Positions 40,916 through 50,241 are shown, counted from the stretch's first letter. The stretch is DNA of 64,000 nucleotides from Blattabacterium sp. (Blattella germanica) str. Bge (GCF_000022605.2 NC_013454.1:62001-126000), one strand, 5' to 3'. Translations and numbers: made by a program. Notes: a model not told the origin generated them from the sequence alone.

Positions 40916-42229
40916 TTAAATTAAATCAACAAGACTTTCCAAAGTTCCTTTTCTAGAACCTTTAATAAGGACATAATCCATTTTTTGAGTAAAATGTTTT
41001 TTGAACCATTCAATAAATTTTTTTTTATTTATGAATTTTTTTATTCTTTGAGAAGTTTTTAGATTAATATTAAAAAAAATATCTCCAATTAAAAACGTTG
41101 TATTTATATTGCTTTTTTCTATAAAAAAAATTATTTTTTCATGTTCATGATTAGAATAGAATCCTAATTCTAACATATCTCCCAATATAGCAATTTTATT
41201 TCCTTTGATATTATTATTAAAAAAGGTGAGAGCTTTTATCATGCTGGTAGGATTAGCATTATAACAATCTATGATGATTTTGGTATTCTTTTTATTCATA
41301 ATCTGAGAACGATGATTTTTGGGAATGTATTCTTCGACTGCTTTTTTGATTTTTTCTAAGGAAATTTTAAAGTATTTTCCAATAGATATAGCAGAAGCTA
41401 TATTATATAGATTATAATTTCCTATTAAAGAAGAACTAATTTTCGTATTGTCAACATATAAAATAGATTTTAGATCGCATCCTACTTGATTCCATAAGTA
41501 TTTAATTTTTACATTTGATTTTTTGTCTTCTTTTTCAGAAAAAATATATCTCTTCATTCCTATACTTTTATCTAATTGAATAGGATCATCTCCGTTTACA
41601 AACACTACTTTTTTGTTTTTTTTCAAAAAATTATATAATTCTAATTTTCCACGTATAATTCCTTCTATACTTTTGAATCCTTCTAGATGAGCTTTTCCAA
41701 AATTGGTTATATATCCATAATCTGGTTTAATGATAGAACACATTTTATCAATTTCTTTTTCATGATTCGCCCCAATTTCTATAACAGAAATTTGTGTATT
41801 GATAGGCATGGAAAGTATAGTTAATGGAATTCCTATATGATTATTTAAATTATTTTTAGTGAAATGAACCTTTTCATATTTTCTGGAAAGAATGGTTTTA
41901 GTCAATTCTTTTGTAGTGGTTTTTCCATTGCTTCCTGTAATAGCTATAATAGGAATATGACGCAATTGATATCTATGATACATTGCTAATTTTTGTAGAA
42001 AATGTAAAGAGTCATCTACATAAATAATTTTTCTACAGGAAAAAACTCTTTTATCATCTACTATAGCTATCATAGCTCCATTTGAAATGGCTTCATGAGC
42101 AAATTGATTTCCATCAAAATTTTTCCCTTTTAAAGCTATAAAAATAGATCCTTTTTTTACTTTTTTACTATTTGTTTCTATTCCAGAAGAAATCATATAT
42201 AATTGATATATAATATTTCTAATATTCAT
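40916..42229 (-). CDS. murF: UDP-MurNAc-tripeptide D-alanyl-D-alanine ligase
   Basis: A 437-residue Mur ligase that adds D-Ala-D-Ala to the peptidoglycan precursor. The P-loop is ITGSNGKTTTKEL near residue 95, IEIGANHEKEI near 146 carries a Mg-binding Glu, and NFGKAHLEGF near 176 is a family motif. DCYNANPTSM near 310 is specific for MurF. Length is normal. Cell-wall synthesis is thus retained, along with UppS. It is followed upstream (higher coordinates) by cdaA with 5 bases between, so one transcript is likely. Confidence 0.96.
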   Translation of the reverse strand: MNIRNIIYQLYMISSGIETNSKKVKKGSIFIALKGKNFDGNQFAHEAISNGAMIAIVDDKRVFSCRKIIYVDDSLHFLQKLAMYHRYQLRHIPIIAITGSNGKTTTKELTKTILSRKYEKVHFTKNNLNNHIGIPLTILSMPINTQISVIEIGANHEKEIDKMCSIIKPDYGYITNFGKAHLEGFKSIEGIIRGKLELYNFLKKNKKVVFVNGDDPIQLDKSIGMKRYIFSEKEDKKSNVKIKYLWNQVGCDLKSILYVDNTKISSSLIGNYNLYNIASAISIGKYFKISLEKIKKAVEEYIPKNHRSQIMNKKNTKIIIDCYNANPTSMIKALTFFNNNIKGNKIAILGDMLELGFYSNHEHEKIIFFIEKSNINTTFLIGDIFFNINLKTSQRIKKFINKKKFIEWFKKHFTQKMDYVLIKGSRKGTLESLVDLI

Positions 42230-42234
42230 TTTAA

Positions 42235-43029
42235 TTAAAGTAAATCTTCTTCAAGTTTCATTTTCAAATTATTAATATTAGTTATAACAGTTCTTTTTTG
42301 ATCTTTAATATAAGATATATAACCCGTTTCTTCGGAAATAACAAGACAGATAGCATCTGTTTTTTCAGATAAACCAATAGCAGCTCTGTGACGTAATCCT
42401 AACCGTGATGGAATTTCTTTATTGTAAGAGACAGGAAGAATTGCTCTTGTTCTAACAATTTTGTTTCCTATTACAACTACAGCTCCATCATGTAATGGAC
42501 TATTTTTATAGAAAATGCTTTCTAGAATAGGAATATTAACTTTGGCGTCCATTTTATCTCCATTTTGAATAAATTCTTTTAGATCTTGATGTAGTTGAAT
42601 AACTATTAAAACTCCTGTTTTATCTCCTGAAAAAATTGCGCAAGATTTAACTATACTATCTATAGTTTCAGTTTTTATAGAAACACTTGATTTTTTGAAA
42701 AAAAGAGAAAATATAAATTTTTTTAAAAAAATTCTACTTCCTACTATAAGTAGGAATTTTCTTATTTCTGGTTGAAATACAATGATTAATGCGAGAAACC
42801 CTCCTTTGAAAAAAGCACTTATAACTATGCTGAGGAGTTTCATTTCATAAATTTCTACTATTTTCCAGAAAATAAAAGTTGCGATAATTCCATAAAAAAT
42901 GTTTAAAGCAGGAGTATTATAAACTAATCTATAAACCTGGAATAAAATAATAGATACTAAAAATCTATCTAAAATATCAATGAAAGAGATCTTCAAAGAA
43001 TATAATAATGAAAAAAAGGATTCATACAA
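42235..43029 (-). CDS. cdaA: Diadenylate cyclase CdaA
   Basis: A 264-residue membrane-bound cyclase. Three N-terminal hydrophobic helices (about residues 10-75) precede a DisA_N/DAC domain with LHDGAVVVIGNKI near 178 and the RHRAAIGLSE loop near 212; both are the catalytic motifs for joining two ATP into c-di-AMP. It lacks the DNA-binding part of DisA, so CdaA is the right class. In Flavobacteria it sits beside folP, as here. c-di-AMP controls turgor and potassium transport in free-living bacteria; its targets in this genome are not visible in the window. Confidence 0.92.
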   Translation of the reverse strand: MYESFFSLLYSLKISFIDILDRFLVSIILFQVYRLVYNTPALNIFYGIIATFIFWKIVEIYEMKLLSIVISAFFKGGFLALIIVFQPEIRKFLLIVGSRIFLKKFIFSLFFKKSSVSIKTETIDSIVKSCAIFSGDKTGVLIVIQLHQDLKEFIQNGDKMDAKVNIPILESIFYKNSPLHDGAVVVIGNKIVRTRAILPVSYNKEIPSRLGLRHRAAIGLSEKTDAICLVISEETGYISYIKDQKRTVITNINNLKMKLEEDLL

Positions 43030-43052
43030 AAGTAATATAAATTATTAGTGAA

Positions 43053-43883
43053 TCATAAAATATTCCTGTAATATTGTACCAATTTAATGCATTCTACTGC
43101 TTCTTTTACATCATGTACACGCAATAATTTTGATCCATTTAATAATGCTATAGTATGGATGACTGAAGTCGCATTTAATGATTCTTTATGAGATATTTTT
43201 AGAAGATGTTTTATCATAGATTTTCTAGAAATTCCTATTAAAATTAAATGATCTTGAAATCCCAATAAAGACAAATGTTTTAATAATTGAAAATTTTGTT
43301 CTAATGTTTTTCCAAAACCAAATCCTGGATCCAGGATAATATCTTGAATTCCATTTTTTTTAAATAAAAATTTTTTAGAAAAAAAATTATTAATTTCTGT
43401 AATTATGTTATGTTTATAACATGGTTTTTCTTGCATATTTTCAGGAATTCCTTTCATATGATTTAATATATATGGAATTTTTAGTTTCCCAAGCAAAGGA
43501 AACATATTTTTGTCCAATTCCCCTCCTGATATATCATTGATCATTACGACTCCTTCTTCAACAGCTATTCTAGCTACTTCGCTGCGAAAAGTATCTATAG
43601 ATATTCGAATATCTGGAAAATTTTTTATAATGGTACGAATAGGTTTTATAACTCTTTTTATTTCTTCTTCTTTTGTTATAAATTTTGATTTTGGACGAGT
43701 AGAACAACCTCCAATATCTATAAAATCAGAACCTTCATTTAATAAATTTTCTACGTGTTTCAATAGGTTAGATTCTGAATCTAATTTCCCTCCATCATAA
43801 AAAGAATCAGGAGTTAGATTCACTATTCCCATAACTTTTGGTTCTTTTAAATGTAATAAATATCCTGCACAATTAATTGTCAT
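43053..43883 (-). CDS. folP: Dihydropteroate synthase
   Basis: A 276-residue folate-pathway enzyme that joins p-aminobenzoate to the pterin. The TIM barrel shows MGIVNLTPDSFYDGGK near residue 18, DIGGCSTRPKS near 56, and DPGFGFGKTLEQN near 187 for pterin binding. SIDTFRSEVA near 95 and GISRKSMIKHL near 218 are also typical. Length is normal. It precedes cdaA by 23 bases on the same strand and diverges from the DUF1599 remnant. Folate supply supports MetE and nucleotide synthesis. Confidence 0.95.
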   Translation of the reverse strand: MTINCAGYLLHLKEPKVMGIVNLTPDSFYDGGKLDSESNLLKHVENLLNEGSDFIDIGGCSTRPKSKFITKEEEIKRVIKPIRTIIKNFPDIRISIDTFRSEVARIAVEEGVVMINDISGGELDKNMFPLLGKLKIPYILNHMKGIPENMQEKPCYKHNIITEINNFFSKKFLFKKNGIQDIILDPGFGFGKTLEQNFQLLKHLSLLGFQDHLILIGISRKSMIKHLLKISHKESLNATSVIHTIALLNGSKLLRVHDVKEAVECIKLVQYYRNIL

Positions 43884-43934
43884 TTAAAAACTATTTATTT
43901 GTAATTTATTATCATTATAATAAAATTAAATAAC

Positions 43935-44442
43935 ATGAATCATTCTTCTATTGATTTTATTATTCAAAAATGTAGAAAGTTGTTTTTAGATAAATTAAAA
44001 GATTATGATCTTTCATGGAAATTTTTGAAAAACTCTTCTATAAGAGATCAAATTTTCATAAAAGTCGTTCGTATAAAAAACATTCAATCAAAGGGATATC
44101 AAGAAATTAAAGAAGAAAAAATAACAGATACATATATCGATATAATAAATTATATCATAATTATATTAATTAAATTGGATGTTTTTTTTATTTTAAATTT
44201 TAAAAAATATCATATCATGATGTTATTTTTCTTTATGATCAAAAATTAGAAAGAATAAGAAATTGTTTTTGTGAAAATTATAAACAAAAAAAAAAATATT
44301 TTCTATCAACAATGTTTTAGAAAATATTTTGTATTTAAAAAAAAATGAAGAAGAAGTTTCATTCAAAAAATTGGAAAAATTTTATTTAAAAATGTTAATT
44401 GAAACTATTTTTTTGTTAAAAAAAATTTTTAGATATAAATGA
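43935..44442 (+). pseudogene. DUF1599 protein gene, interrupted by two frameshifts
   Basis: The first frame gives 104 residues. Its first 80 match the first repeat of DUF1599 (IIQKCRKLFLDKLKDYDLSWKFL, then SSIRDQIFIKVVRIK, then YIDIINYIIIILIKL). The usual proteins have a second, similar repeat and about 180 residues. Here that half is still readable in two other frames: YHDVIFLYDQKLERIRN... after an A6 run at 44202-44207, then KIFSINNVLENILYL... after an A11 run at 44286-44296, ending at TGA 44442. Each join needs one extra A. Summed length is about 169 residues, close to the family. The position between folP and tpiA fits. Function is unknown; some members are tied to modified nucleotides. 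Confidence 0.75.
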
Positions 44443-44485
44443 AAAAAAATGTTTATTGTTTATATTAGAATTAATATTAATAAAA

Positions 44486-45244
44486 ATGAGGAAAAAGATT
44501 GTTATTGCAAATTGGAAAATGAATCATGATTTTCATGAAACGACTAATTTTCTTAGAAATTTATTGAAAATTTTTTTAGAAAAAAAAATCAATCATAACA
44601 AAGAAATCATTATTGCTCCTTCTTTTCCTTTTTTACATATTTCTAATCAGATTTTACAAGGAACTACTTTAAAAGTAGCTGCTCAAAATATTCATCAAAT
44701 GGACAAAGGTTCATACACAGGCGAAGTCTCAGCTTCTATGTTAAAATCTATAGGAATTTCTAAAGTGATATTAGGACATAGTGAACGAAGAGAGTTTTTT
44801 ATTGAAAAAAATGATATTTTATTAAAAAAAATAAGGATAGCATTAAAATATGAGTTCCATATTATTTTTTGTGTAGGGGAAACGGCTTTTGAAAGAAATC
44901 AAAATCAACAATTCAATATTGTAAAAAATCAATTAAAAGAAACTGTTTTTCATTGTTCTTCAGATGAAATTAGATTTTTTTATATAGCATATGAACCAGT
45001 ATGGGCTATTGGAACTGGAAAAGTGGCTACATATGAACAAGCTCAAACAATGCATGAATTCATTCGTTCTTTATTTTTGGAAAGATATGGAGAAAGTGTT
45101 TCAAATAAAATATCCATTTTGTATGGAGGAAGTGTAAATAATTTGAATGCAAAAGCTCTTCTTTTGCAAAAAGACATAGATGGAGGTCTTGTAGGAAACT
45201 CTTCTCTAAAACTTGAAAAATTTTTAGAAATTATTCAATCTTGA
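44486..45244 (+). CDS. tpiA: Triose-phosphate isomerase
   Basis: A 252-residue TIM-barrel enzyme that interconverts dihydroxyacetone phosphate and glyceraldehyde 3-phosphate. I chose ATG 44486 because MRKKIVIANWKMN is the canonical N-terminus, with catalytic Asn9 and Lys11; the frame also extends 30 bases upstream. GHSERREFF near residue 97 holds the catalytic His, and AYEPVWAIGTGK near 168 holds the catalytic Glu. YGGSVNN near 212 binds phosphate. It follows the DUF1599 remnant as in free-living relatives and precedes tRNA-Arg. Confidence 0.96.
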   Translation: MRKKIVIANWKMNHDFHETTNFLRNLLKIFLEKKINHNKEIIIAPSFPFLHISNQILQGTTLKVAAQNIHQMDKGSYTGEVSASMLKSIGISKVILGHSERREFFIEKNDILLKKIRIALKYEFHIIFCVGETAFERNQNQQFNIVKNQLKETVFHCSSDEIRFFYIAYEPVWAIGTGKVATYEQAQTMHEFIRSLFLERYGESVSNKISILYGGSVNNLNAKALLLQKDIDGGLVGNSSLKLEKFLEIIQS

Positions 45245-45279
45245 TATATATTTGTTTGTTTATACAATTAAATATAATT

Positions 45280-45353
45280 GGCCTCGTAGCTTAATTGGAT
45301 AGAGCATCTGACTACGGATCAGAAGGTTATGGGTTCGAGTCCCTTCGAGGTCG
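45280..45353 (+). tRNA. tRNA-Arg (ACG)
   Basis: A 74-base cloverleaf. The acceptor is GGCCTCG with CGAGGTC (one G-U pair) and discriminator G. The anticodon arm is TCTGA-CTACGGA-TCAGA with anticodon ACG, the D arm GCTT...GAGC and the T loop TTCGAGT. The T stem has one T-T mismatch (ATGGG with CCCTT). A34 should be changed to inosine by TadA so that CGU, CGC and CGA are read. CCA is not encoded. Confidence 0.95.
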
Positions 45354-45364
45354 CGTACGTATTA

Positions 45365-46228
45365 CTAACCTAAATAAGGTTTAAGTATTTTGCTTCTAGA
45401 AGAATGTTTTAGTCTTTTTAAGGCTATACTTTCTATTTGCCTTACTCTTTCTCTTGTTAAGTCACAAGATTGTCCGACTTCTTCTAAGGTCATTGGAGGA
45501 GATCCGTTTAATCCAAAATGTAAAATAATAACACGACGTTCTCTTTCACTCAAAGTTTCTAAAATTCTTTTAATATCTTTACGAAGAGATTCTTTTTCTA
45601 AATGTTCATCTGGACGAGGAGATTCATCCGATCTCACTAAATCATATAGATTGGAATCTTCTCCTTCTATCAAAGGAGCGTCCATAGAAACATGTCTACC
45701 TGAATTTTTTATAGATTCTTCTACATCTTTTTCATTCATATCTAAGTATTCTGCGATTTCTCTAGCAGAAGGGGTTCTTTGCAATTCTTGCTCTAATTGG
45801 GCAAGAGTTTTTAAGATTTTATTAAGCAAAGCTAACTTATTTGTAGGTTGTCGAATAGAACGTGATTGTTCGGCTATTGCTTGTAAAATAGCTTGTCTGA
45901 TCCACCAGACAACATAAGAAATACATTTAAATCCTCTTGTTTCATCAAAACGTAATATTCCTTTTATCAAACCTAAATTTCCTTCATTAATTAAATCACA
46001 TAAACTTAATCCTTGATTTTGATATTGTTTAGCTACAGAAACAACAAAACGTAAATTTGCATTGACTAGTTTATCTATAGCAGAAGCATCTCCTTCTCTT
46101 GCTCTACGAGCATATTCTACTTCCTCTTCTGGTGTTAATAATGGAATTTTTCCTATTTCATGAAGATATTTGTCTAATGATTCAGATTCACGATTTGTTA
46201 CTTGTTTAGTAATTTTAAGTTGTCTCAT
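45365..46228 (-). CDS. rpoD: RNA polymerase primary sigma factor (RpoD/SigA)
   Basis: A 287-residue sigma-70 factor without region 1.1, the compact Bacteroidota form. Regions 1.2 (ESLDKYLHEIGKIPLLTPEEE near residue 16), 2.1-2.4 (about 55-130), 3 (about 135-195) and 4 (ERERRVIILHFGL near 228; TLEEVGQSCDLTRERVRQIE near 247) are all present. In region 2.3-2.4 the usual GFKFISYAVWWIRQ reads GFKCISYVVWWIRQ, and the usual IVRLPLNKI reads SIRQPTNKL. It follows pnp closely in the conserved rpsO-pnp-rpoD order. It directs transcription from TTTG / TAnnTTTG promoters. Confidence 0.95.
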   Translation of the reverse strand: MRQLKITKQVTNRESESLDKYLHEIGKIPLLTPEEEVEYARRAREGDASAIDKLVNANLRFVVSVAKQYQNQGLSLCDLINEGNLGLIKGILRFDETRGFKCISYVVWWIRQAILQAIAEQSRSIRQPTNKLALLNKILKTLAQLEQELQRTPSAREIAEYLDMNEKDVEESIKNSGRHVSMDAPLIEGEDSNLYDLVRSDESPRPDEHLEKESLRKDIKRILETLSERERRVIILHFGLNGSPPMTLEEVGQSCDLTRERVRQIESIALKRLKHSSRSKILKPYLG

Positions 46229-46239
46229 AATTCTTTTTT

Positions 46240-48381
46240 TTAATCATTTTTTTTACCTGGTCTAGGTAAAAGTACTTTTCTAGAAAGTTTCATTTTTTTA
46301 TTTTTTTCATCCATTCCCATAAACTTAACATCAACAATGTCTCCTATATGCAATTCTTCTTCTATACGATTCAACCTTTTCCATCCTATTTCTGAAATAT
46401 GGAGTAACCCTTCTACACCTTTAGCTATTTCTACAAAAGCTCCAAAGTCTTTTATAGATTTTACTTTTGCTTTATAAATTTTTCCTAATTCAGGAACAAA
46501 AGTAATTTGTTTAATTCGATCAATAGCCTTTTCTATTTTTTCATCATCATGACCAATGATTTCAATATAACCAAAATCTCCTTTTTCTTCAATGAGTATA
46601 TTTGTATTTGTGCATGATTGAATTTCTTGAATAACTTTTCCTCCCGTACCTATAACTGAGCCTATAAAATCTTTGGGTATATTAAAAGTATAAATTTTAG
46701 GGGCATTAGGTTTCATTTTTTTTCTATATTCAGGTAAAACTTCCAGCATTTTTCTTAAAATAAAAATGCGACCTTCCAAAGCTTGCTTTAAAATTTGATT
46801 TAAAAGATCATATGTTAACCCTTGTGTTTTTTTTACGTCCATTTGACATGCTGTAATGCCATATTGGGTTCCTGTAATTTTAAAATCTAAATCTCCAAAG
46901 TGATCCTCTTCACCTATTATATCCGATATAATAATTTTTTTTTCATTTTCCATAAATAATCCCATTGCAATGCCAGAAACTGGATTTTTAATAGAAATTC
47001 CAGCATCCATCAAAGCTAAACTTGCAGCACAAACTGTAGCCATAGAAGAAGATCCATTAGATTCTAAAATGTCTGATACAACACGTATTGTATATGGATT
47101 ATTAGGAATAATATTTTTTAAGGCACGTTGAGCTAAATTTCCATGACCAATTTCACGTCTAGAAACACCTCTAATTGGACGTATTTCTCCCGTTGAAAAA
47201 GGTGGAAAATTATAATGCAAATAGAATTTTTCCTGATTTTCCATAACAACATTATCTATTTTATTAGCATCCAAAGAGGACCCTAAGGTAACTGTTGTAA
47301 GAGATTGAGTTTCTCCTCTAGAAAATAGAGCGGATCCATGGACTCCAGGTAAGTAATCGACAACACTCCATATTGGACGGATTTGTTTACTTGTTCTCCC
47401 ATCTAATCGAATTCCTTTTTCTAAAATTAAATTTCTAGTTACTTTTTTTTTAATTTCTTCATAAAATTGATCAATAATCGCTTCTTCTTTTTCTATTTTT
47501 TCTTCTGTTAAAAATTTTTTCTTGAAATTGTTTAAAATAATTTTTTCTTGAATAAATCTAGTTTTTTTGTCCAAAGAATTACTGTAAATTTTTTCAATTT
47601 TTTCGTAAGAAAAAGAAAAAAGTTCTTCTTTTAAAGATTCATTTTCTGGATTATATTTTTTTGATTTTTGATCTTCAAAAAAAAGGGAACTATTATTTGA
47701 TAATTTTTTAGACAAACGAATTTGAGCTTCTATCTGAGATTGAATCTCTTCATGAGCATGAATTATGGTATTCAAAAATTCACTTTCTTTGATTTCTTTC
47801 ATTTCTCCTTCTATCATGATAATAGAATTCATAGAAGCTCCTACTATCAAATCTATATCTGCTTCTTTTAATTGATCTAAACTTGGATTAATAATGAAAT
47901 TTCTTTTTGAACGTATAATACGAATTTCTGATATAGGTCCGTTGAAAGGAACTCCTGCTACAGATAGAGCGGTTGAAGCGGCTAATCCGGCCAATCCATC
48001 CGGTAAAACAGTTTTATCATATGACAACAAAGAAATCATAATTTGTATTTCCTTTTTGAACCATTCTGGAAATGTAGGTCTTAATACTCGATCAACTAAT
48101 CTCATTGTTAATATTTCTTCATCGGAAGGTCTTCCTTCTCTTTTTATAAAACCGCCAGGAATTTTCCCACCTGCTGAATATTTTTCTCTATAATCTACTG
48201 TTAAAGGCAAAAAATTTGTTTCATTTTTTGTTTCTTTGGAAACAACTACAGTAGCCAATAGCATTGTATCATCTAAACGTACTATGGCAGATCCATCTGC
48301 TTGTTTAGCCAACTCTCCTGTTTCAATAATGATACTACGACCATCTTTAAGAGATATGGTTTCTTTGACTATATCTGGCAT
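46240..48381 (-). CDS. pnp: Polynucleotide phosphorylase
   Basis: A 713-residue 3'-to-5' exoribonuclease that releases nucleoside diphosphates. Two RNase PH domains (about 10-215 and 315-540) carry FFLP-like NFLPLTVDYREK near 58 and RRGRPSDEEI-like FIKREGRPSDEEILTMR near 78. In the second, FSRGETQSLTTVTLG is near 352 and the active-site region near 485 holds FGDLDFKITGT. A KH domain (about 555-615) and an S1 domain (about 630-700) bind RNA. Slightly shorter at the C-terminus than relatives. It lies between rpsO and rpoD in the same direction. Confidence 0.96.
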   Translation of the reverse strand: MPDIVKETISLKDGRSIIIETGELAKQADGSAIVRLDDTMLLATVVVSKETKNETNFLPLTVDYREKYSAGGKIPGGFIKREGRPSDEEILTMRLVDRVLRPTFPEWFKKEIQIMISLLSYDKTVLPDGLAGLAASTALSVAGVPFNGPISEIRIIRSKRNFIINPSLDQLKEADIDLIVGASMNSIIMIEGEMKEIKESEFLNTIIHAHEEIQSQIEAQIRLSKKLSNNSSLFFEDQKSKKYNPENESLKEELFSFSYEKIEKIYSNSLDKKTRFIQEKIILNNFKKKFLTEEKIEKEEAIIDQFYEEIKKKVTRNLILEKGIRLDGRTSKQIRPIWSVVDYLPGVHGSALFSRGETQSLTTVTLGSSLDANKIDNVVMENQEKFYLHYNFPPFSTGEIRPIRGVSRREIGHGNLAQRALKNIIPNNPYTIRVVSDILESNGSSSMATVCAASLALMDAGISIKNPVSGIAMGLFMENEKKIIISDIIGEEDHFGDLDFKITGTQYGITACQMDVKKTQGLTYDLLNQILKQALEGRIFILRKMLEVLPEYRKKMKPNAPKIYTFNIPKDFIGSVIGTGGKVIQEIQSCTNTNILIEEKGDFGYIEIIGHDDEKIEKAIDRIKQITFVPELGKIYKAKVKSIKDFGAFVEIAKGVEGLLHISEIGWKRLNRIEEELHIGDIVDVKFMGMDEKNKKMKLSRKVLLPRPGKKND

Positions 48382-48407
48382 ATTTGATTTTTTTCTAGAA
48401 ATTATTT

Positions 48408-48671
48408 TTATTTTCTCAATCCTAGATGTTTAATTATATTTTTATAACTATTAATATCACGTTTTTCTATATATTTTAATAGTTTTTTTCTTTTTCCTAC
48501 CAATTTTACCAAAGCTCTTTCTGTATTAAAATCTTTTTTATTATTTTTCAGATGATTGCTTAAATAATTAATACGGTAAGTGAATAAAGCAACTTGTGCT
48601 TTTGAAGAACCTGTATCGTAAACGGACGTTCCGTAAGTTTTGAATATTTCTTTTTTTTTCTCTGCTGTCAT
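48408..48671 (-). CDS. rpsO: 30S ribosomal protein S15
   Basis: An 87-residue helical protein that binds 16S rRNA early in 30S assembly. QVALFTYRINYLSNHLKNNKKDF near residue 26 and LVKLVGKRKKLLKYIEKRD near 54 are the signature helices. Length matches the family (about 89). It lies 26 bases before pnp. In many bacteria S15 binds its own mRNA and PNPase processes the rpsO-pnp transcript; whether that applies here is not visible. Confidence 0.97.
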   Translation of the reverse strand: MTAEKKKEIFKTYGTSVYDTGSSKAQVALFTYRINYLSNHLKNNKKDFNTERALVKLVGKRKKLLKYIEKRDINSYKNIIKHLGLRK

Positions 48672-48690
48672 AAAGTTAATAAAGTTTCTA

Positions 48691-50208
48691 TTAAAATTTT
48701 TTTTCTATTTTTAGTATGGAATCTAAATATTTTCTATCATTCGATAATCGAGGAATTTTATTTTGTCCACCTAATTTTTTTATTTTTTTTAACCAATCAT
48801 AAAATAATCCATCTCTAGCTACATGTATAATAGGAGGACCTAAAACTATATTTTTATATCGTTTAATTTCATAATCTGAATTAGTAGATTTTAATTCGTT
48901 ATCTAAAATATCTCTAAATTCACATAAATCTTTTGGGAATTTTTTAAATTCTATAATCCATTCGTGAGCTCCAGAATTTTTTTGATTCATATAAACAGGT
49001 CCTGCTGTATATTCATGAATAATAGAATCTGTTTTTAAACAAGCTCTGTTTAAAGCTTGTTCTGCATTTTCAATAATTAATTCTTCTCCAAAAGAATTAA
49101 TGTAATGAGTCGTTCTTCCTGAAATAGTAATTCGATATGGTGATAATCCAGTAAATTTAATAGTATCTCCTATTATATATCTCCATAATCCAGCATTTGT
49201 AGAAACAACCATTGCATAATTTTTATTTAATTCTACATTATCAATGGAGATTATTTTTGGATTTGTTTTATTTATGTCTTCCACAGGAAGAAATTCATAA
49301 AAAATTCCATGATTTAATAAAAGTAAAAGATCTCCTTTTTTTCTTTGATCTTGAATGGCAAAAAAACCTTCTGAAGCACTATATATATTGTAATAATTAA
49401 TAGAATTTTCAAATAAATTTTGATATTGACGAATATAAGGCTTAAAACTTACTCCTCCATGAAATATGACTTCTATATTAGGCCATATTTCGTGGATTTT
49501 TTTTTTATCAAATTTTTTGAGTAATTCTTTTAAAAAAATTAATAACCAAGAACAAACTCCCAACAAAATACGGACATCTTTGTATCCTGTTTCTTTGACT
49601 ATGTTTTCTAATTTGCTTTCCCATTCACTCATTAAGGCTGTTTCCTTTTTAGGAATACAAATGTTATCTGCCCAAAAAGGCATATTTTTGATTAAAATAG
49701 AAGATAAATCTCCATAAAATGTGTTGTAATTTTTATGTAACTCATGACTTCCTCCTAAACGAACAGCTTTTCCGAAAAATATTTTTGTTTTAGGATGATT
49801 ATGAATATAAATAGACAACATATCTTTTCCTGCTTTGTAATGACATTCATTCATGGAAAGTTTGGTAACAGGAATATATTTACTTTTTGTATTTGTTGTT
49901 CCAGAAGATTTTGCAAACCATTTGACTGTTCCTGGCCATAATATATTTTTTTCTCCTCTACGAATTCTTTTGATTACAGATTTTAAATCTGCATATTTAC
50001 ATAAAGGAATTCTTTCAGAAAATTGTTGATATCTCTTTATATCATGAAATCCATATTTTTTTCCAAATTCAGTATCTTTTGCATACAAAATCAATTGATT
50101 CATCAATTGATTTTGTATTTCTATTGGATAACGCATGAAAAATTCTATGTTTTTAATTCTTTTTTTGAGAAAAGCAGATGTTAAATATCCAGACAAATAC
50201 TTTATCAT
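48691..50208 (-). CDS. GH3-family adenylate-forming protein, function unknown
   Basis: A 505-residue protein of the GH3 family, named from plant auxin-conjugating enzymes. It shows the ATP-binding loop WFAKSSGTTNTKSKYIPVT near residue 92, YSASEGFFAIQDQ near 280 (motif 2) and GRTTHYINSFGEELIIENAEQAL near 368 (motif 3 and hinge). Plant GH3s join amino acids to acyl acids after adenylation. Bacterial members, frequent in Bacteroidota, have no settled role. No signal peptide. It lies between ubiE/menG and rpsO on the same strand. Survival in a reduced genome suggests a needed but undefined reaction. Confidence 0.88.
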   Translation of the reverse strand: MIKYLSGYLTSAFLKKRIKNIEFFMRYPIEIQNQLMNQLILYAKDTEFGKKYGFHDIKRYQQFSERIPLCKYADLKSVIKRIRRGEKNILWPGTVKWFAKSSGTTNTKSKYIPVTKLSMNECHYKAGKDMLSIYIHNHPKTKIFFGKAVRLGGSHELHKNYNTFYGDLSSILIKNMPFWADNICIPKKETALMSEWESKLENIVKETGYKDVRILLGVCSWLLIFLKELLKKFDKKKIHEIWPNIEVIFHGGVSFKPYIRQYQNLFENSINYYNIYSASEGFFAIQDQRKKGDLLLLLNHGIFYEFLPVEDINKTNPKIISIDNVELNKNYAMVVSTNAGLWRYIIGDTIKFTGLSPYRITISGRTTHYINSFGEELIIENAEQALNRACLKTDSIIHEYTAGPVYMNQKNSGAHEWIIEFKKFPKDLCEFRDILDNELKSTNSDYEIKRYKNIVLGPPIIHVARDGLFYDWLKKIKKLGGQNKIPRLSNDRKYLDSILKIEKKF

Positions 50209-50241
50209 TACGAAAAAAAATTTAGTTACAAAAAAAATGTT

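Noticed and set aside
45390..45917. 175-residue plus-strand frame opposite rpoD
   Set aside because: Antisense of a strongly conserved gene; arises from its codon pattern.
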